Positions 44,896 to 53,359 of a stretch of DNA of 64,000 nucleotides are shown here, piece by piece; positions within the stretch are counted from its first letter, which is position 1; each line of letters begins with the position of its first letter. The stretch comes from Rossellomorea vietnamensis. Lineage in GTDB: Bacteria; Bacillota; Bacilli; Bacillales; Bacillaceae_B. Position numbers and translations under genes: made by a program. The notes beneath the pieces were generated by a model. It was not told the DNA's origin. It was given only the letters and a program-made list of their open reading frames with translations, and ran no database searches. The stretch spans positions 54,483-118,482 of the forward strand of contig NZ_VTEH01000013.1 in assembly GCF_008180615.1 (NCBI RefSeq), given 5' to 3'.

Positions 44896-45387
44896 ATGAA
44901 GAAAAAAGGAATTATTTTGTTGATGGTCATGAGTATATTCATGTCATTGGCAAACAGTGCTTTTGCAGCAGAAACGCCCGGGAGTAAGAAGGATATTATT
45001 GATACGGCTGTAGAGGCTGGAGAGTTCACAACCTTGGCAGCAGCCTTGCAGAAAGCCGGATTGGTTGAAACGTTGAAGGGAGAAGGTCCTTTCACCGTTT
45101 TTGCGCCTACGGACGCTGCCTTCGAAAAACTTCTAACCAAATTAGGCATCACTGCGGAAGAACTTCTAGCAAGAGAGGACTTGAAAGATATTCTGCTGTA
45201 TCATGTTGTTCCTGGAAAGGTTCTTTCAACTGACTTGAAAGACGGGATGAAGGCAGAAACTCTCGCCAAGAAAACAGTAGATGTATCCCTTGACCCTGTA
45301 CGAGTGAATAATGCCAATGTGGTAAAAGCGGATATCGAAACATCCAATGGTGTCATACATGTGATTGATGAGGTATTAATTCCTTAA
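44896..45387 (+). CDS. Secreted fasciclin domain protein
   Basis: A 163-residue exported protein. A signal peptide with probable cleavage after SAFA (about residue 24) leads to a single complete fasciclin (FAS1) domain: FTTLAAALQKAGLVETLKGE, FTVFAPTDAAFEKL, YHVVPGKVLS and GVIHVIDEVLIP. These act as surface adhesion modules. AAAGGAGG precedes the ATG; a terminator follows. Confidence 0.92.
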   Translation: MKKKGIILLMVMSIFMSLANSAFAAETPGSKKDIIDTAVEAGEFTTLAAALQKAGLVETLKGEGPFTVFAPTDAAFEKLLTKLGITAEELLAREDLKDILLYHVVPGKVLSTDLKDGMKAETLAKKTVDVSLDPVRVNNANVVKADIETSNGVIHVIDEVLIP

Positions 45388-45398
45388 TGATCATTAGA

Positions 45399-45437
45399 AA
45401 CGACTGGTCTCTAATAAGAGTTCAGTCGTTTTTTTAT
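45399..45437 (+). terminator. Terminator after the fasciclin gene
   Basis: AACGACTG pairs with CAGTCGTT and is followed by seven T. Confidence 0.75.
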
Positions 45438-45632
45438 TGAGCTCTTTCTCACAGCTTTCTTGCTGAAATGACATGGATGGAATAGAAATCCACTTAGGTA
45501 ATCAGATGAATACCCATAAAAAGCAATATAAGAGTGGGAATACTATCCCTAAAATCCTCACAAAATAATACAGCTTGCCTATTCGGAAGTCTGAAGGAGC
45601 AAAGTAACTCTAGAAAGGAAAGGGGGAGAAAG

Positions 45633-45758
45633 ATGTCTAAAAAGAAAAATAAAGAACTTCAGCATAATCCTGCAATGCCCAAGAATGACGTGGAATTTGC
45701 CCAGGATGGACTTGAAACCGTAGCCTTAAAAGCTCAAGAAAGCAAAAGAAAAAAGTAA
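45633..45758 (+). CDS. 41-residue basic protein, YfhD-like
   Basis: AAAGGGGGAG precedes ATG 45633. The short Lys-rich protein contains NDVEFAQDGLETVALKAQE, which resembles the DVEFS-type core of YfhD-family proteins of Bacillus. The likeness is recalled, not searched. Confidence 0.55.
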   Translation: MSKKKNKELQHNPAMPKNDVEFAQDGLETVALKAQESKRKK

Positions 45759-45898
45759 TAAAAGCAGCAATAAGAATACCCTTTTTAAGTTTTAAGGATT
45801 AATTCAACAGTTATTTACAGTATAAGAACTAAAGATTTAACTAGAGATAAGAAGGTTGTAATTTATCCCTTTCTGTTCATGGAAGGGATTTTTTAAAT

Positions 45899-46450
45899 GG
45901 CTCTATTCGTAAACTTTGTGCTGTTTTATATGAACTTCGTCAGATAGCATTAACCAAAATATTCTGGTGAGCAACAAAAAAAGAGCTGCTCCACCGTTTA
46001 GAGAGAAAAAACTTAGTATCTGTGGGGAGAAACCTGCTATTGGGATTTCCCCTAAAGTAAAATATGCGAAAACAGTCTTTCTTATAGTCTTTTCTGAAAA
46101 AAATAGAATTCGATTTTACTTTCATTCCCCTTTACGTAGGAGGATTGGAGCGGAAGGCGTACGATCTCCTGCGGGAATAGCGGGACAGGTGAGACCCCAC
46201 AGGCGAATCCAGTTCCATCGGCCAGCACCTAGCGGATTTCGGTCTCCTTCCTTGCGATAAGTCATCATCGAATCGCTCTCGCTCTTCGTGATTCCTTTAT
46301 CTCATGCAGGAGCCCTTAAATCCGTACGGTGCTGAACGGCCGCTTCCGCTTTTTATGAAGCCGAGGAGGCTCACCGCCCGCCCGCGGAGTCGTACGCCTG
46401 GAGCGGAAATCCATTATTTCTCAATAGCCACAATCTTTGCGAAAACAGCC
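45899..46450. mobile_element. MITE-like element, GC-rich core type, copy 2, with target duplication
   Basis: The left end GGCTCTATTCGTAAACTTTG and right end AGCCACAATCTTTGCGAAAA followed by CAGCC are inverted counterparts. TTTTAAAT lies directly on both sides (45891-45898 and 46451-46458), a clear 8-bp target duplication. The core has the TACGTAGGAGGATTGGAGCG and GAGGAGGCTCACCGCCCGCC blocks of copy 1 plus about 230 extra bases on the left. No gene inside is supported. Confidence 0.8.
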
Positions 46451-46518
46451 TTTTAAATGGAATTTTGAGAGTAAAACCGAAACTTTCATTTAGTTCATTC
46501 GTATTTATCAAGGAGCGA

Positions 46519-46614
46519 TTATAACAGCCCAGCCATGTTGACCAGCTTTTTTTCTGTTATAACATACGTCTTTCAAACAAAGGTACCATATTAATTGTTT
46601 AAAGAAACAATTAA
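46519..46614. promoter_or_regulatory. Two dyads upstream of the P-loop kinase gene
   Basis: TTATAACAG (46519-46527) faces CTGTTATAA (46554-46562), and TTAATTGTTT-AAAG-AAACAATTAA (46591-46614) is a perfect 10-bp inverted repeat. A TTGACC...TAACAT pair lies between the arms of the first. This looks like a regulated promoter region. Confidence 0.4.
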
Positions 46615-46724
46615 ACAAATGGATAATTTAAGTAGTTATATGCACTTTTAACTACATAGATTTCCCAGAAATCGGAGTCCACATAAACGTTAACCAACAT
46701 ATAAGGAGCAGGGGCGGTGAACAA

Positions 46725-47285
46725 ATGAAAAGATATGTCATACTGACAGTCGGAAAAACACATAGCGGGAAGTCTACCTTTGCGAGATTGCTGGAAGAGA
46801 AGCAAGAGGACATTTTTGTTATTGACCAGGATAACCATGCTGAATTTATTAACACACATTATAAAAGACTGCTGCCTGAAGAAGGTCCCAACACATTAAA
46901 AACAGCCATTACCCAATCTATTGTTGAGTATGCTGTTAAAAATACGGACAGTCACCTTATTCTCTGCAACTCGAATCTAGATCGAAACAGCCAATCAAGG
47001 GTTCTGGAGTACTATCACAGAGAGGGGTTTCAAAGTATTCTGGTGTATTTCAATCTTTCAGATGAGTTACTTCATCAGCGTATAGCGTGCAGTGCACGAA
47101 GCACAAAAATCTTCAGAAGCGCATCGACTTTTACGGAAGTCTTAAATCGCCAGAATCAGGATTCAGATAGGCAAAATAGCTTCTCGTCAAATAAGGGAGA
47201 AGCTGTCTGTCTCTTTACAATAGGAAAGCCTGAGGATGTCCCTGTAGTCATTGATAAGATAATTGAGATACTGAAGTTTGAGTAA
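46725..47285 (+). CDS. P-loop kinase of the AAA_33 / polynucleotide kinase-like type
   Basis: A 186-residue P-loop protein with Walker A TVGKTHSGKSTFARLL (about residues 8-23), VIDQDNH after strand 2, ILCNSNLDRNSQSRVLEYY and a lid-like region rich in Arg/Ser. This matches ATP-binding kinases of the AAA_33/zeta-toxin-like group; no antitoxin gene is adjacent, so a toxin role is not indicated. GGGGCGGTGA precedes the ATG. Confidence 0.75.
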   Translation: MKRYVILTVGKTHSGKSTFARLLEEKQEDIFVIDQDNHAEFINTHYKRLLPEEGPNTLKTAITQSIVEYAVKNTDSHLILCNSNLDRNSQSRVLEYYHREGFQSILVYFNLSDELLHQRIACSARSTKIFRSASTFTEVLNRQNQDSDRQNSFSSNKGEAVCLFTIGKPEDVPVVIDKIIEILKFE

Positions 47286-47356
47286 TAGAAATCAGTCTGT
47301 CATCTCTAACATTTACTTTTATCCGGGAAACCAAGAGATATTATAGGTTACTCAAA

Positions 47357-47395
47357 TTAAGGGAACGAAAACACTGTTATTGTGAAATCTCCCAT
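47357..47395 (-). other. 12-codon mini-ORF with strong ribosome-binding site
   Basis: GCAGGAGGTGAATTGATT precedes ATG, the peptide MGDFTITVFSFP and TAA on the minus strand. No minus-strand gene follows; the end of the kinase gene lies downstream. It may be a leftover gene start. Confidence 0.3.
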
Positions 47396-47465
47396 AATCA
47401 ATTCACCTCCTGCGATTTACATCGTGATGAAGGAAAAAAGCGCTTACCATACGAAAAGGTATTGA

Positions 47466-47511
47466 TAAATATAAAGACGCACCGAATTCTATAATGAATT
47501 CAAGTGCGTCC
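47466..47511 (-). terminator. Hairpin downstream of the 45-codon gene
   Basis: On the minus strand GACGCACTTGAATTC faces GAATTCGGTGCGTC and is followed by TTTATATTTAT. Confidence 0.55.
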
Positions 47512-47564
47512 TTCTCTGTGTTTTTCATTTTAGCCCCTCTGTCGTAAATTCGTTTTGTGTATCA

Positions 47565-47702
47565 TTAAGGGGTTCTCAATAGGGTTTCCATTTCTTCCTC
47601 GGAAATGAACTGCCAATTTATATTATGAAACAGATCCTGATCTGCCGGTTGAAGCAATTTATCTATATCGTCATAAGAAAGTTTCGTTAATGGTTTATTC
47701 AT
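47565..47702 (-). CDS. 45-residue acidic protein
   Basis: ATG with GGTGA 7 bases upstream opens 45 codons (begins MNKPLTKLSYDDIDKLLQPA). The peptide is acidic and probably helical. A hairpin terminator follows. No family assigned. Confidence 0.45.
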   Translation of the reverse strand: MNKPLTKLSYDDIDKLLQPADQDLFHNINWQFISEEEMETLLRTP

Positions 47703-47819
47703 AGGACTTCACCAACCCTTTCACTATATCCTTCGATTCCTTTTAAAGATATGAGGGGGTGAATGCTTTATTTTTTTAAAAAATTGATTTTCAACAGGGA
47801 GCAGCAGTAGTCTGGAGAA

Positions 47820-48188
47820 TCACTTCAAGCCCATTTGTGTTTTGGACATTAACTTATTTCTTTTAAAGGAAACGCTCAAAAATGAATTGGGATAGCTGCC
47901 GTCCCATATATACATCATATCAGCGTCTCCCTCTTCTGTAGCAGCCTTGCCTTCTGAACCAATAATTTCTTTAACTTCTTCGTAACTCATTCCTTTCTCC
48001 AGCTGATTATACATCTCCATGGTTGCAAGAGCAGAGGTTTTTTCCTCTTTAGATTTCATGTCATTTTCTTGCATAGCTTTATTTTCTACCTTTTCTGCGT
48101 TTTCATCACTACTTCCACTCTCTATCCGGCAGCCGCCAAGTAATAAAGAAATGGAGATTATTAGTAAAAGACTCGCTTTGCAGTTCAT
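47820..48188 (-). CDS. Lipoprotein, DUF3862/SmpA-like
   Basis: A 122-residue lipoprotein with lipobox LGGC (about residues 17-20), a charged linker, and the domain start MYNQLEKGMSYEEVKEIIGS typical of SmpA/OmlA-like DUF3862 proteins, followed by an aromatic strand (MYIWDGSYPNSFLSVSFK). CCGGAGGA precedes the ATG. Confidence 0.75.
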   Translation of the reverse strand: MNCKASLLLIISISLLLGGCRIESGSSDENAEKVENKAMQENDMKSKEEKTSALATMEMYNQLEKGMSYEEVKEIIGSEGKAATEEGDADMMYIWDGSYPNSFLSVSFKRNKLMSKTQMGLK

Positions 48189-48475
48189 TTTTTCCTCCGG
48201 GTTATTCTGATTTGTTAGTGTTATCTGTTAAACTATGAGGATAAGTAAATTGTTTCGAAAAATAAGAAAATTTTTTTAAAAAAAGTGAGGTGCCTTTACT
48301 CCAATTCTGAAGAAATTCAGAATATGAAAAAGGGAACAGTAACTTATCAGGAATCAAAGTTTTTAGGAACACTATTGTGTGGTTAGCGCAACTCATAATA
48401 ACCATTGGTTGCTTTATACAGGTTTATGAAACTAATTATCATGGTAAATCGTCTTATAAATAGGGGGGAAGAAGA

Positions 48476-48841
48476 TTGTCACCAATCATAAAGTATAACT
48501 TGCACCTGTTTATTGCATTCTCCGTATTAACTTATTTTACCATTGGAAGCCATTTTGTCTTACCCGAATTCTTACGGCCTGTATTATTTATCCTTATGAT
48601 ATTCTCTTTAATCTTTTCTGTGATGATAGGGGAAAAGTTAAAGAAGGGGCTTAGTGAATATTTAGTAGGACTTTCAAAGTTAGTTTGGACTTGCAGTTAT
48701 ATGGTAATTCTTTCACTTGGCAGTTTTGTCTTTAATGTCCTGCCCAGTTCCACATCTGAAGCCATATTGCCGATTGCAGCCATATATATAATTGTCATCG
48801 TTTACAAGATAAACAGGAAAACTTATAGAACAAAAGCATAA
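48476..48841 (+). CDS. Unknown four-helix membrane protein
   Basis: A 121-residue protein starting at TTG after AGGGGGGAAG. Helices at about 8-25, 32-50, 66-85 and 92-110 end in a basic tail (KINRKTYRTKA). No family recognised. Confidence 0.6.
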   Translation: MSPIIKYNLHLFIAFSVLTYFTIGSHFVLPEFLRPVLFILMIFSLIFSVMIGEKLKKGLSEYLVGLSKLVWTCSYMVILSLGSFVFNVLPSSTSEAILPIAAIYIIVIVYKINRKTYRTKA

Positions 48842-49090
48842 TCACCCAGCTGCAGAGAGGAAGGCAGCTTGTAAAAGCTAGATAAAATCTTTTGAAATAT
48901 GAATCTCTGCGGAAAAGCAGAAGCCCCGCCAGCGCTAACTGTATTGGAATTCTATCCTCCGCAGCTGTCCTTTATTATTAGGGGGAAAGCTGGATTTCTA
49001 AATGGGGAAAGAACGTTGACGCCGAAGATCAGAAGGGCAGCAATTGGCAGGAGCTATATCGTGAGTCACAATCGCATATGCAAATCAATA
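48842..49090 (+). other. Region with a possible gene remnant
   Basis: No complete gene is supported. A frame near the end reads SWISKWGKNVDAEDQKGSNW then QELYRESQSHM, which looks like natural protein sequence but has a stop just upstream and no start. It runs up to a strong terminator at 49091, as a decayed gene would. Confidence 0.3.
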
Positions 49091-49118
49091 AAGACTCGTC
49101 AATGACGAGTCTTTTTAT
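49091..49118 (+). terminator. Terminator
   Basis: A perfect 10-bp stem AAGACTCGTC/GACGAGTCTT with a 3-base loop and a T run. Confidence 0.8.
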
Positions 49119-49195
49119 TATCTAAATACTGCCCAAACAGGTTTCTGGTCAATCTTGTAAGACACACCTTTTACATAACACCAGCGGCGGATTTT

Positions 49196-50050
49196 TTAAC
49201 ACATGTTAGGAGGCATCATATCGCTTTTGAGCACCGCTGGCAGCGTATCATGAATATAAGAAGGTGCTGGCCGAAGTGCAGGCTTAGGTCCGAAAGGCAC
49301 AGGATCTTCAACATAATTGAAAGTGCCTTCTCCATCCATGCTAGGTCCGCTTGCCCATCTTCCCGCAGCACTTTTGTTTCCTCTGGAAAGATTGAATAAT
49401 GTATAAGATACTTCTCTTTTTTCAAGTTCTTTAGGGAACGTACTTGGAACAACCACGTTTTCTTTTGCTTCCAATTCTTTAATTGCGGCAATCCATTGAT
49501 TCTGGTGCATGGTATCACGAGCAATGAGCCATGAGAGCATATCTTTAACTCCGCGGTCAGAGGTGGATTCATATAAACGTACCACCTGAAGGCGCCCTTG
49601 AGATTCAGCGTTTAAGTTGGCTCTGAAATCTGCAAGAAGGTTTCCGCTGGCAATTATATAGTCAGCTGTCCACCTGTTGCCAACACTGTCAGCGGGCATG
49701 GCTCCAAGACCGGAAACGATGGCATGCTGGGGATTCATCCCGCCTAATATGGCTCCGATTATGGGATCCTTGGCCGCCACTTCTAAATCTCCAACAGGTG
49801 CACCATCAAGCAATCTGGCAATCATTGTAGCAAGCATTTCAATATGAGCTAGTTCCTCGGCACCGGTATCCATTAATAAATCTTTATATTTTCCATTGCC
49901 TCTGACGTTCCATCCTTGAAAAAGATATTGAAGGGCTACGGAAATTTCACCAAACTGCCCGCCAAGCACCTCTTGCAGCTGCTTAGCAAACAATGGATCC
50001 GGCCGATCAGGTTTAGCTTGGTATTGCAATTCCTTTATATGATAAAACAC
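49196..50050 (-). CDS. Manganese catalase
   Basis: A 284-residue ferritin-fold dimanganese catalase that breaks down hydrogen peroxide. Family landmarks are FYHIKELQYQAKPDRPDPLF at the start, LQEVLGGQFGEISVALQYLF with metal-ligand Glu, TGAEELAHIEMLATMI (Glu and His ligands), and AARDTMHQNQW-type helix 4 (IARDTMHQNQWIAAI). The start is a GTG at 50050 after AAAGGAG, where the family normally begins; the frame upstream is open for 36 codons without support. Confidence 0.92.
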   Translation of the reverse strand: MFYHIKELQYQAKPDRPDPLFAKQLQEVLGGQFGEISVALQYLFQGWNVRGNGKYKDLLMDTGAEELAHIEMLATMIARLLDGAPVGDLEVAAKDPIIGAILGGMNPQHAIVSGLGAMPADSVGNRWTADYIIASGNLLADFRANLNAESQGRLQVVRLYESTSDRGVKDMLSWLIARDTMHQNQWIAAIKELEAKENVVVPSTFPKELEKREVSYTLFNLSRGNKSAAGRWASGPSMDGEGTFNYVEDPVPFGPKPALRPAPSYIHDTLPAVLKSDMMPPNMC

Positions 50051-50222
50051 AGGACATTTCTCCTTTATAAGAAAGATTCTGTTTATCATATTGGAATAAT
50101 TAAAATGTGTGTATGTCCCGATATTTTTAAAGTGGCAAGCACTTTTTTTGAAGCACATTTAAACGTTTAACATTACTGGGTTGGGGGAAGATTTCATCAT
50201 CAAGTTCATAAATTTATGTAAT

Positions 50223-50763
50223 ATGAGAGGACTACCGATATTAAAAATGAATCCTGATTTTTATACTAATCACTTTACCAATGTGGATCCAGAATGGCTG
50301 CATCTTCAAAAGATAAAACTTGTCTTAGTGGATTTTAGATCAAACACTGGTCTATGCCAACAGTCAGACTAACGATAAGGCAAAAAAGTGGATGAGAAAC
50401 TTGAATGACAACGGAATCAAAGTAACTGGAATATCTGCGGCCCTCAACGAATAAATCCTTTTAAAAATTAATTTAATGGTAAATATATTTAATAATTGTA
50501 AAAAGCCGTCCATCAAGAATTTTCTAGAGCAAGGAGATATTAAGCCAGAGCAGGTATTAATTCTCGGAGACCAACTGATGACAGACATTTTATGCGGAAA
50601 CAGATTAGGAGTGAAAACTCTTCTGCAAATAAGGCCGTTGAAAAAGAATTCAAGCTGGCTCAAAAAAGAGATTTGGTGGATCCAAAGAAGATTTCTTTCA
50701 ATACTACTTAAAAATCCTATAGATAGACCGAAAGAACCATTTGGTTTATCAGCACTCGCATAA
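50223..50763 (+). pseudogene. Broken YqeG-like HAD phosphatase gene
   Basis: The first frame reads NVDPEWLHLQKIKLVLVDF, matching the beginning of YqeG-type phosphatases up to the catalytic DxDxT loop. One extra T near 50334 shifts the frame; removing it gives VDLDQTLVYANSQTNDKAKK and GIKVTGISAALNE. A TAA at 50452 follows, then the same frame continues with KPSIKNFLEQ and VLILGDQLMTDILCGNRLG, the conserved motif III of the family. Two lesions show it is inactive. Confidence 0.75.
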
Positions 50764-50821
50764 GGTTCAAGAATTTCACCAAACTTGTTATAATAGAAAG
50801 AAAAATTAGGAGCATCTTCTA

Positions 50822-51643
50822 TTGAAACCAAAGATGAACAACCTTATTGAATTTTTAGAAGAGAATAATGAAGATATAGCCAATCAAATAGTCGAATCTG
50901 TCCTTGATCTTATGTCATTAGAGATCCCTCAAGTTGAAAAGGACAGGGCTGTCTCAATGTACAAGTCCTTCGTGGAGTTCCTTTGCTCTTCATTGGAATA
51001 TGAAGGAAAGAACATGCCTGCCGAACTCTTGGAATGGAGCAAGCAGAATGCCTATGAACAGGTGTCGGCTAATGGGAATATTTCTGAAATTATATACCGT
51101 TATCCCCCTACAAGGGAAGTTTTGACCGACTTTATAACCAAATGGACATCCCAATTCAATCTTTCAACTGATCAATTTACCCTTCTTTTGAAGAAGGTCA
51201 ATAAAATGCTCGATATCAGTCTGGAAGAAACGGTAACTGCCTTTGAAGAGTTCAACGCCAAAATGAAAGAAGAATTTAAAGAGGAGATTGATATCATTTC
51301 TTTTCCGGTAGTACCTTTAAAAGAGAACATGGCAGTTATACCTCTTGTCGGCAAACTCGATCAGCATCGATCAGCCCATTTAATGGATTCAGTCCTTCCC
51401 AAAGTCAATGATTTGAAAATTGATTTTCTGATTGTGGACTTTTCCGGAGTCATCGAAATAGATGACATAGCAGCAGTAAATATTCAAAATATCAGGCGGA
51501 TGCTTCGCCTCTTAGGAATCCAAATGATTTCGACTGGTATTTCGCCGCACTTAGCCAAGACTGCTGTCAGTATCGGCATCGAAACCAATAGCAGCAGAAA
51601 TACATTTAAGAGTGTTAAGCAGGCTTTGGAATATATTCAATAA
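50822..51643 (+). CDS. RsbR-family protein with C-terminal STAS domain
   Basis: A 273-residue protein with an N-terminal globin-like RsbR-type region (about 1-150) and a C-terminal STAS domain (about 160-270: MAVIPLVGKLDQHRSAHLMD ... LIVDFSGVIEIDDIAAVNIQ). RsbR paralogues form the stressosome that controls the general stress sigma factor SigB. At the position of the phosphorylated Thr of RsbR (DT in the usual motif) this protein has Asp (IDD, about residue 214). TTG start after TAGGAG. A strong terminator follows. Confidence 0.85.
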   Translation: MKPKMNNLIEFLEENNEDIANQIVESVLDLMSLEIPQVEKDRAVSMYKSFVEFLCSSLEYEGKNMPAELLEWSKQNAYEQVSANGNISEIIYRYPPTREVLTDFITKWTSQFNLSTDQFTLLLKKVNKMLDISLEETVTAFEEFNAKMKEEFKEEIDIISFPVVPLKENMAVIPLVGKLDQHRSAHLMDSVLPKVNDLKIDFLIVDFSGVIEIDDIAAVNIQNIRRMLRLLGIQMISTGISPHLAKTAVSIGIETNSSRNTFKSVKQALEYIQ

Positions 51644-51664
51644 AAACGCACTTTTAGGTGTGTT

Positions 51665-51716
51665 CAGCTTTCATACAAAGTCCAAAATATGGACTTTGTC
51701 TGAAAGCTGTTTTTAT
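51665..51716 (+). terminator. Terminator after the STAS gene
   Basis: CAGCTTTCATACAAAGTCCA pairs with TGGACTTTGTCTGAAAGCTG (one mismatch pair) and runs into TTTTTATA. Confidence 0.85.
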
Positions 51717-51960
51717 AATAAGTTTAGACGCGATTTAGTTCATGTTTGGTTGTTGGTAATCAACTCTTTTTCTACCTCAGCTGGTTTTTGGCCTTGAAAA
51801 ACAAGTGGGAGATAAATCAGATAAAAAAATATGTAGGAGATCGATTAAATCTAGGAAGAAAATCTCCTGCTTTTCTCAGCTTGTCAATCCGTATCTATTC
51901 TCCTTGCCCTTCATATAGTGATGAATAGGCACTTCAATTCATTTGAAGCAGGTGAGAAGA

Positions 51961-52176
51961 ATGTACATTGTTTATTTTTATCATGAACGAAATCTGTTGC
52001 TGCAGCAGTTACGAAAGAAAATCCCGGCAGATGGTGATGAATTCAAAATCAAAGGACGTAAAGCAAAAGTGGTCCAAACAACTATTATTGAAGGAAATAA
52101 AGTTCATGTTCAGCTCCAACTGGAACAAGTGATTAAAAAGGCAGCAGTTGATCTTTCGAAGAAGAAAAGAAAATAA
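51961..52176 (+). CDS. 71-residue basic protein, unknown
   Basis: GCAGGTGAG precedes ATG 51961. The protein is basic, with a beta-rich centre (DEFKIKGRKAKVVQTTIIEG) and a Lys-rich end. No family assigned. A terminator follows. Confidence 0.6.
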   Translation: MYIVYFYHERNLLLQQLRKKIPADGDEFKIKGRKAKVVQTTIIEGNKVHVQLQLEQVIKKAAVDLSKKKRK

Positions 52177-52187
52177 TAAGGGGCTAA

Positions 52188-52228
52188 GCAGATTATTAGG
52201 TGATTCCGAATGATCTGCTTTTTTATTC
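52188..52228 (+). terminator. Terminator
   Basis: AAGCAGAT pairs with ATCTGCTT across a long loop, followed by TTTTATT. Confidence 0.6.
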
Positions 52229-52331
52229 TCATTTTCAATGAGAAAGGAACTGTATACAGTAATTGTATATGTACATTCTCAGTAATTGGGCATATGATAT
52301 TCCGTAAAACTTTGGAAGGGAATGAAGAGAC

Positions 52332-53171
52332 TTGAATCAGTATGAATTCACCTATGAAATGAAAGATCAGCAAATACTAAATGAACTACTTACAACCATA
52401 TCCCGAAATACTGAAATCATAAACCTTTACAGCAGCCTCGCATACGCGGCTCCTAACCAGGAGCATCAGAGTATACTGCTGGATGCGATGAGATGTAAAG
52501 ATGCTTATTCTAGACCATTCTTAGATTTATTCTCACAAATAACCGGGCAGTACCCTGACTGCCAAGTTGAACAGCTGGTTTTTTCCAATTACCAGGAAGG
52601 GCTGGAACGAGTTTTTCAACTGGAGTTCAATCATTCTGAAGAATACAGAAACAGTTTTTATGATGCCTTACACCCTCTAATTCAGAATGTATATCTTCAA
52701 GCTTTTGCAGGGCAAAGAGATAATGCCCTGCGGATAAATTATTTGAGAGCGGATGCTGCCAGCAGATTAAAAGACTACGGATCAACTCCCTTTGTCGTAA
52801 ATATCGAAAATGCAACCATAGAGAATGATACTTACAGGACTGCCATATGGACAGGCGATCATTTGCAGGTGACATTGATGAGTATTGATGTGGGAGATGA
52901 TATCGGCCTGGAAGTTCATCCGACAACAGATCAATTCATACGCCTTGAAGAGGGACAAGGGCTTGTACAAATGGGAGATACGAAGGATAATCTGACTTAC
53001 CAACAAAATGTTTCGGCCGATTTTGCTGTTATGATTCCAGCAGGAAAGTGGCATAATATAACGAATACGGGAAATACTCCAATGAAAGTATACGCCATTT
53101 ATGCTCCGCCTGAACACCCTTATGGAACGGTTCATAACACGAAGCTGGATGCGATGGAAGCAGAGAACTGA
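52332..53171 (+). CDS. Ferritin-like and cupin two-domain protein
   Basis: A 279-residue protein starting at TTG after GGAAGGGAATGA. Residues about 1-140 are helical and resemble a ferritin-like fold (EIINLYSSLAYAAPNQEHQS). Residues about 155-265 form a cupin with GLEVHPTTDQFIRLEEGQG and the second motif IPAGKWHNITNTGNTPMKVY, including the His, Glu/Gln and His metal ligands. The cupin half is like those annotated as cupin domain proteins in other bacilli. Function unknown, probably metal-linked. Confidence 0.75.
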   Translation: MNQYEFTYEMKDQQILNELLTTISRNTEIINLYSSLAYAAPNQEHQSILLDAMRCKDAYSRPFLDLFSQITGQYPDCQVEQLVFSNYQEGLERVFQLEFNHSEEYRNSFYDALHPLIQNVYLQAFAGQRDNALRINYLRADAASRLKDYGSTPFVVNIENATIENDTYRTAIWTGDHLQVTLMSIDVGDDIGLEVHPTTDQFIRLEEGQGLVQMGDTKDNLTYQQNVSADFAVMIPAGKWHNITNTGNTPMKVYAIYAPPEHPYGTVHNTKLDAMEAEN

Positions 53172-53294
53172 GTGATTCATAGGTTTAGATTGCTGCCTTG
53201 TGTATGCCATAGGTTCAAGTGCTTTTCATACTGATTAAGTCTTGCATGAAGAAAAGTTCTTAAAGCCTCTTATAAAGAAATAGTGTTTAAAATA

Positions 53295-53328
53295 CAAAAG
53301 GCTTGGAAGAGTGCATCCAAGCCTTTTG
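53295..53328. terminator. Bidirectional terminator
   Basis: CAAAAGGCTTGGA faces TCCAAGCCTTTTG around an 8-base loop between the convergent cupin and SDR genes. Confidence 0.8.
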
Positions 53329-53359
53329 ATTATGTCAGATAAGAATATTAATATTGTTT

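Noticed and set aside
46725..47285. Zeta-toxin of a toxin-antitoxin pair
   Set aside because: The P-loop kinase fold is compatible, but no small antitoxin gene is adjacent and the zeta-specific motifs are not visible.
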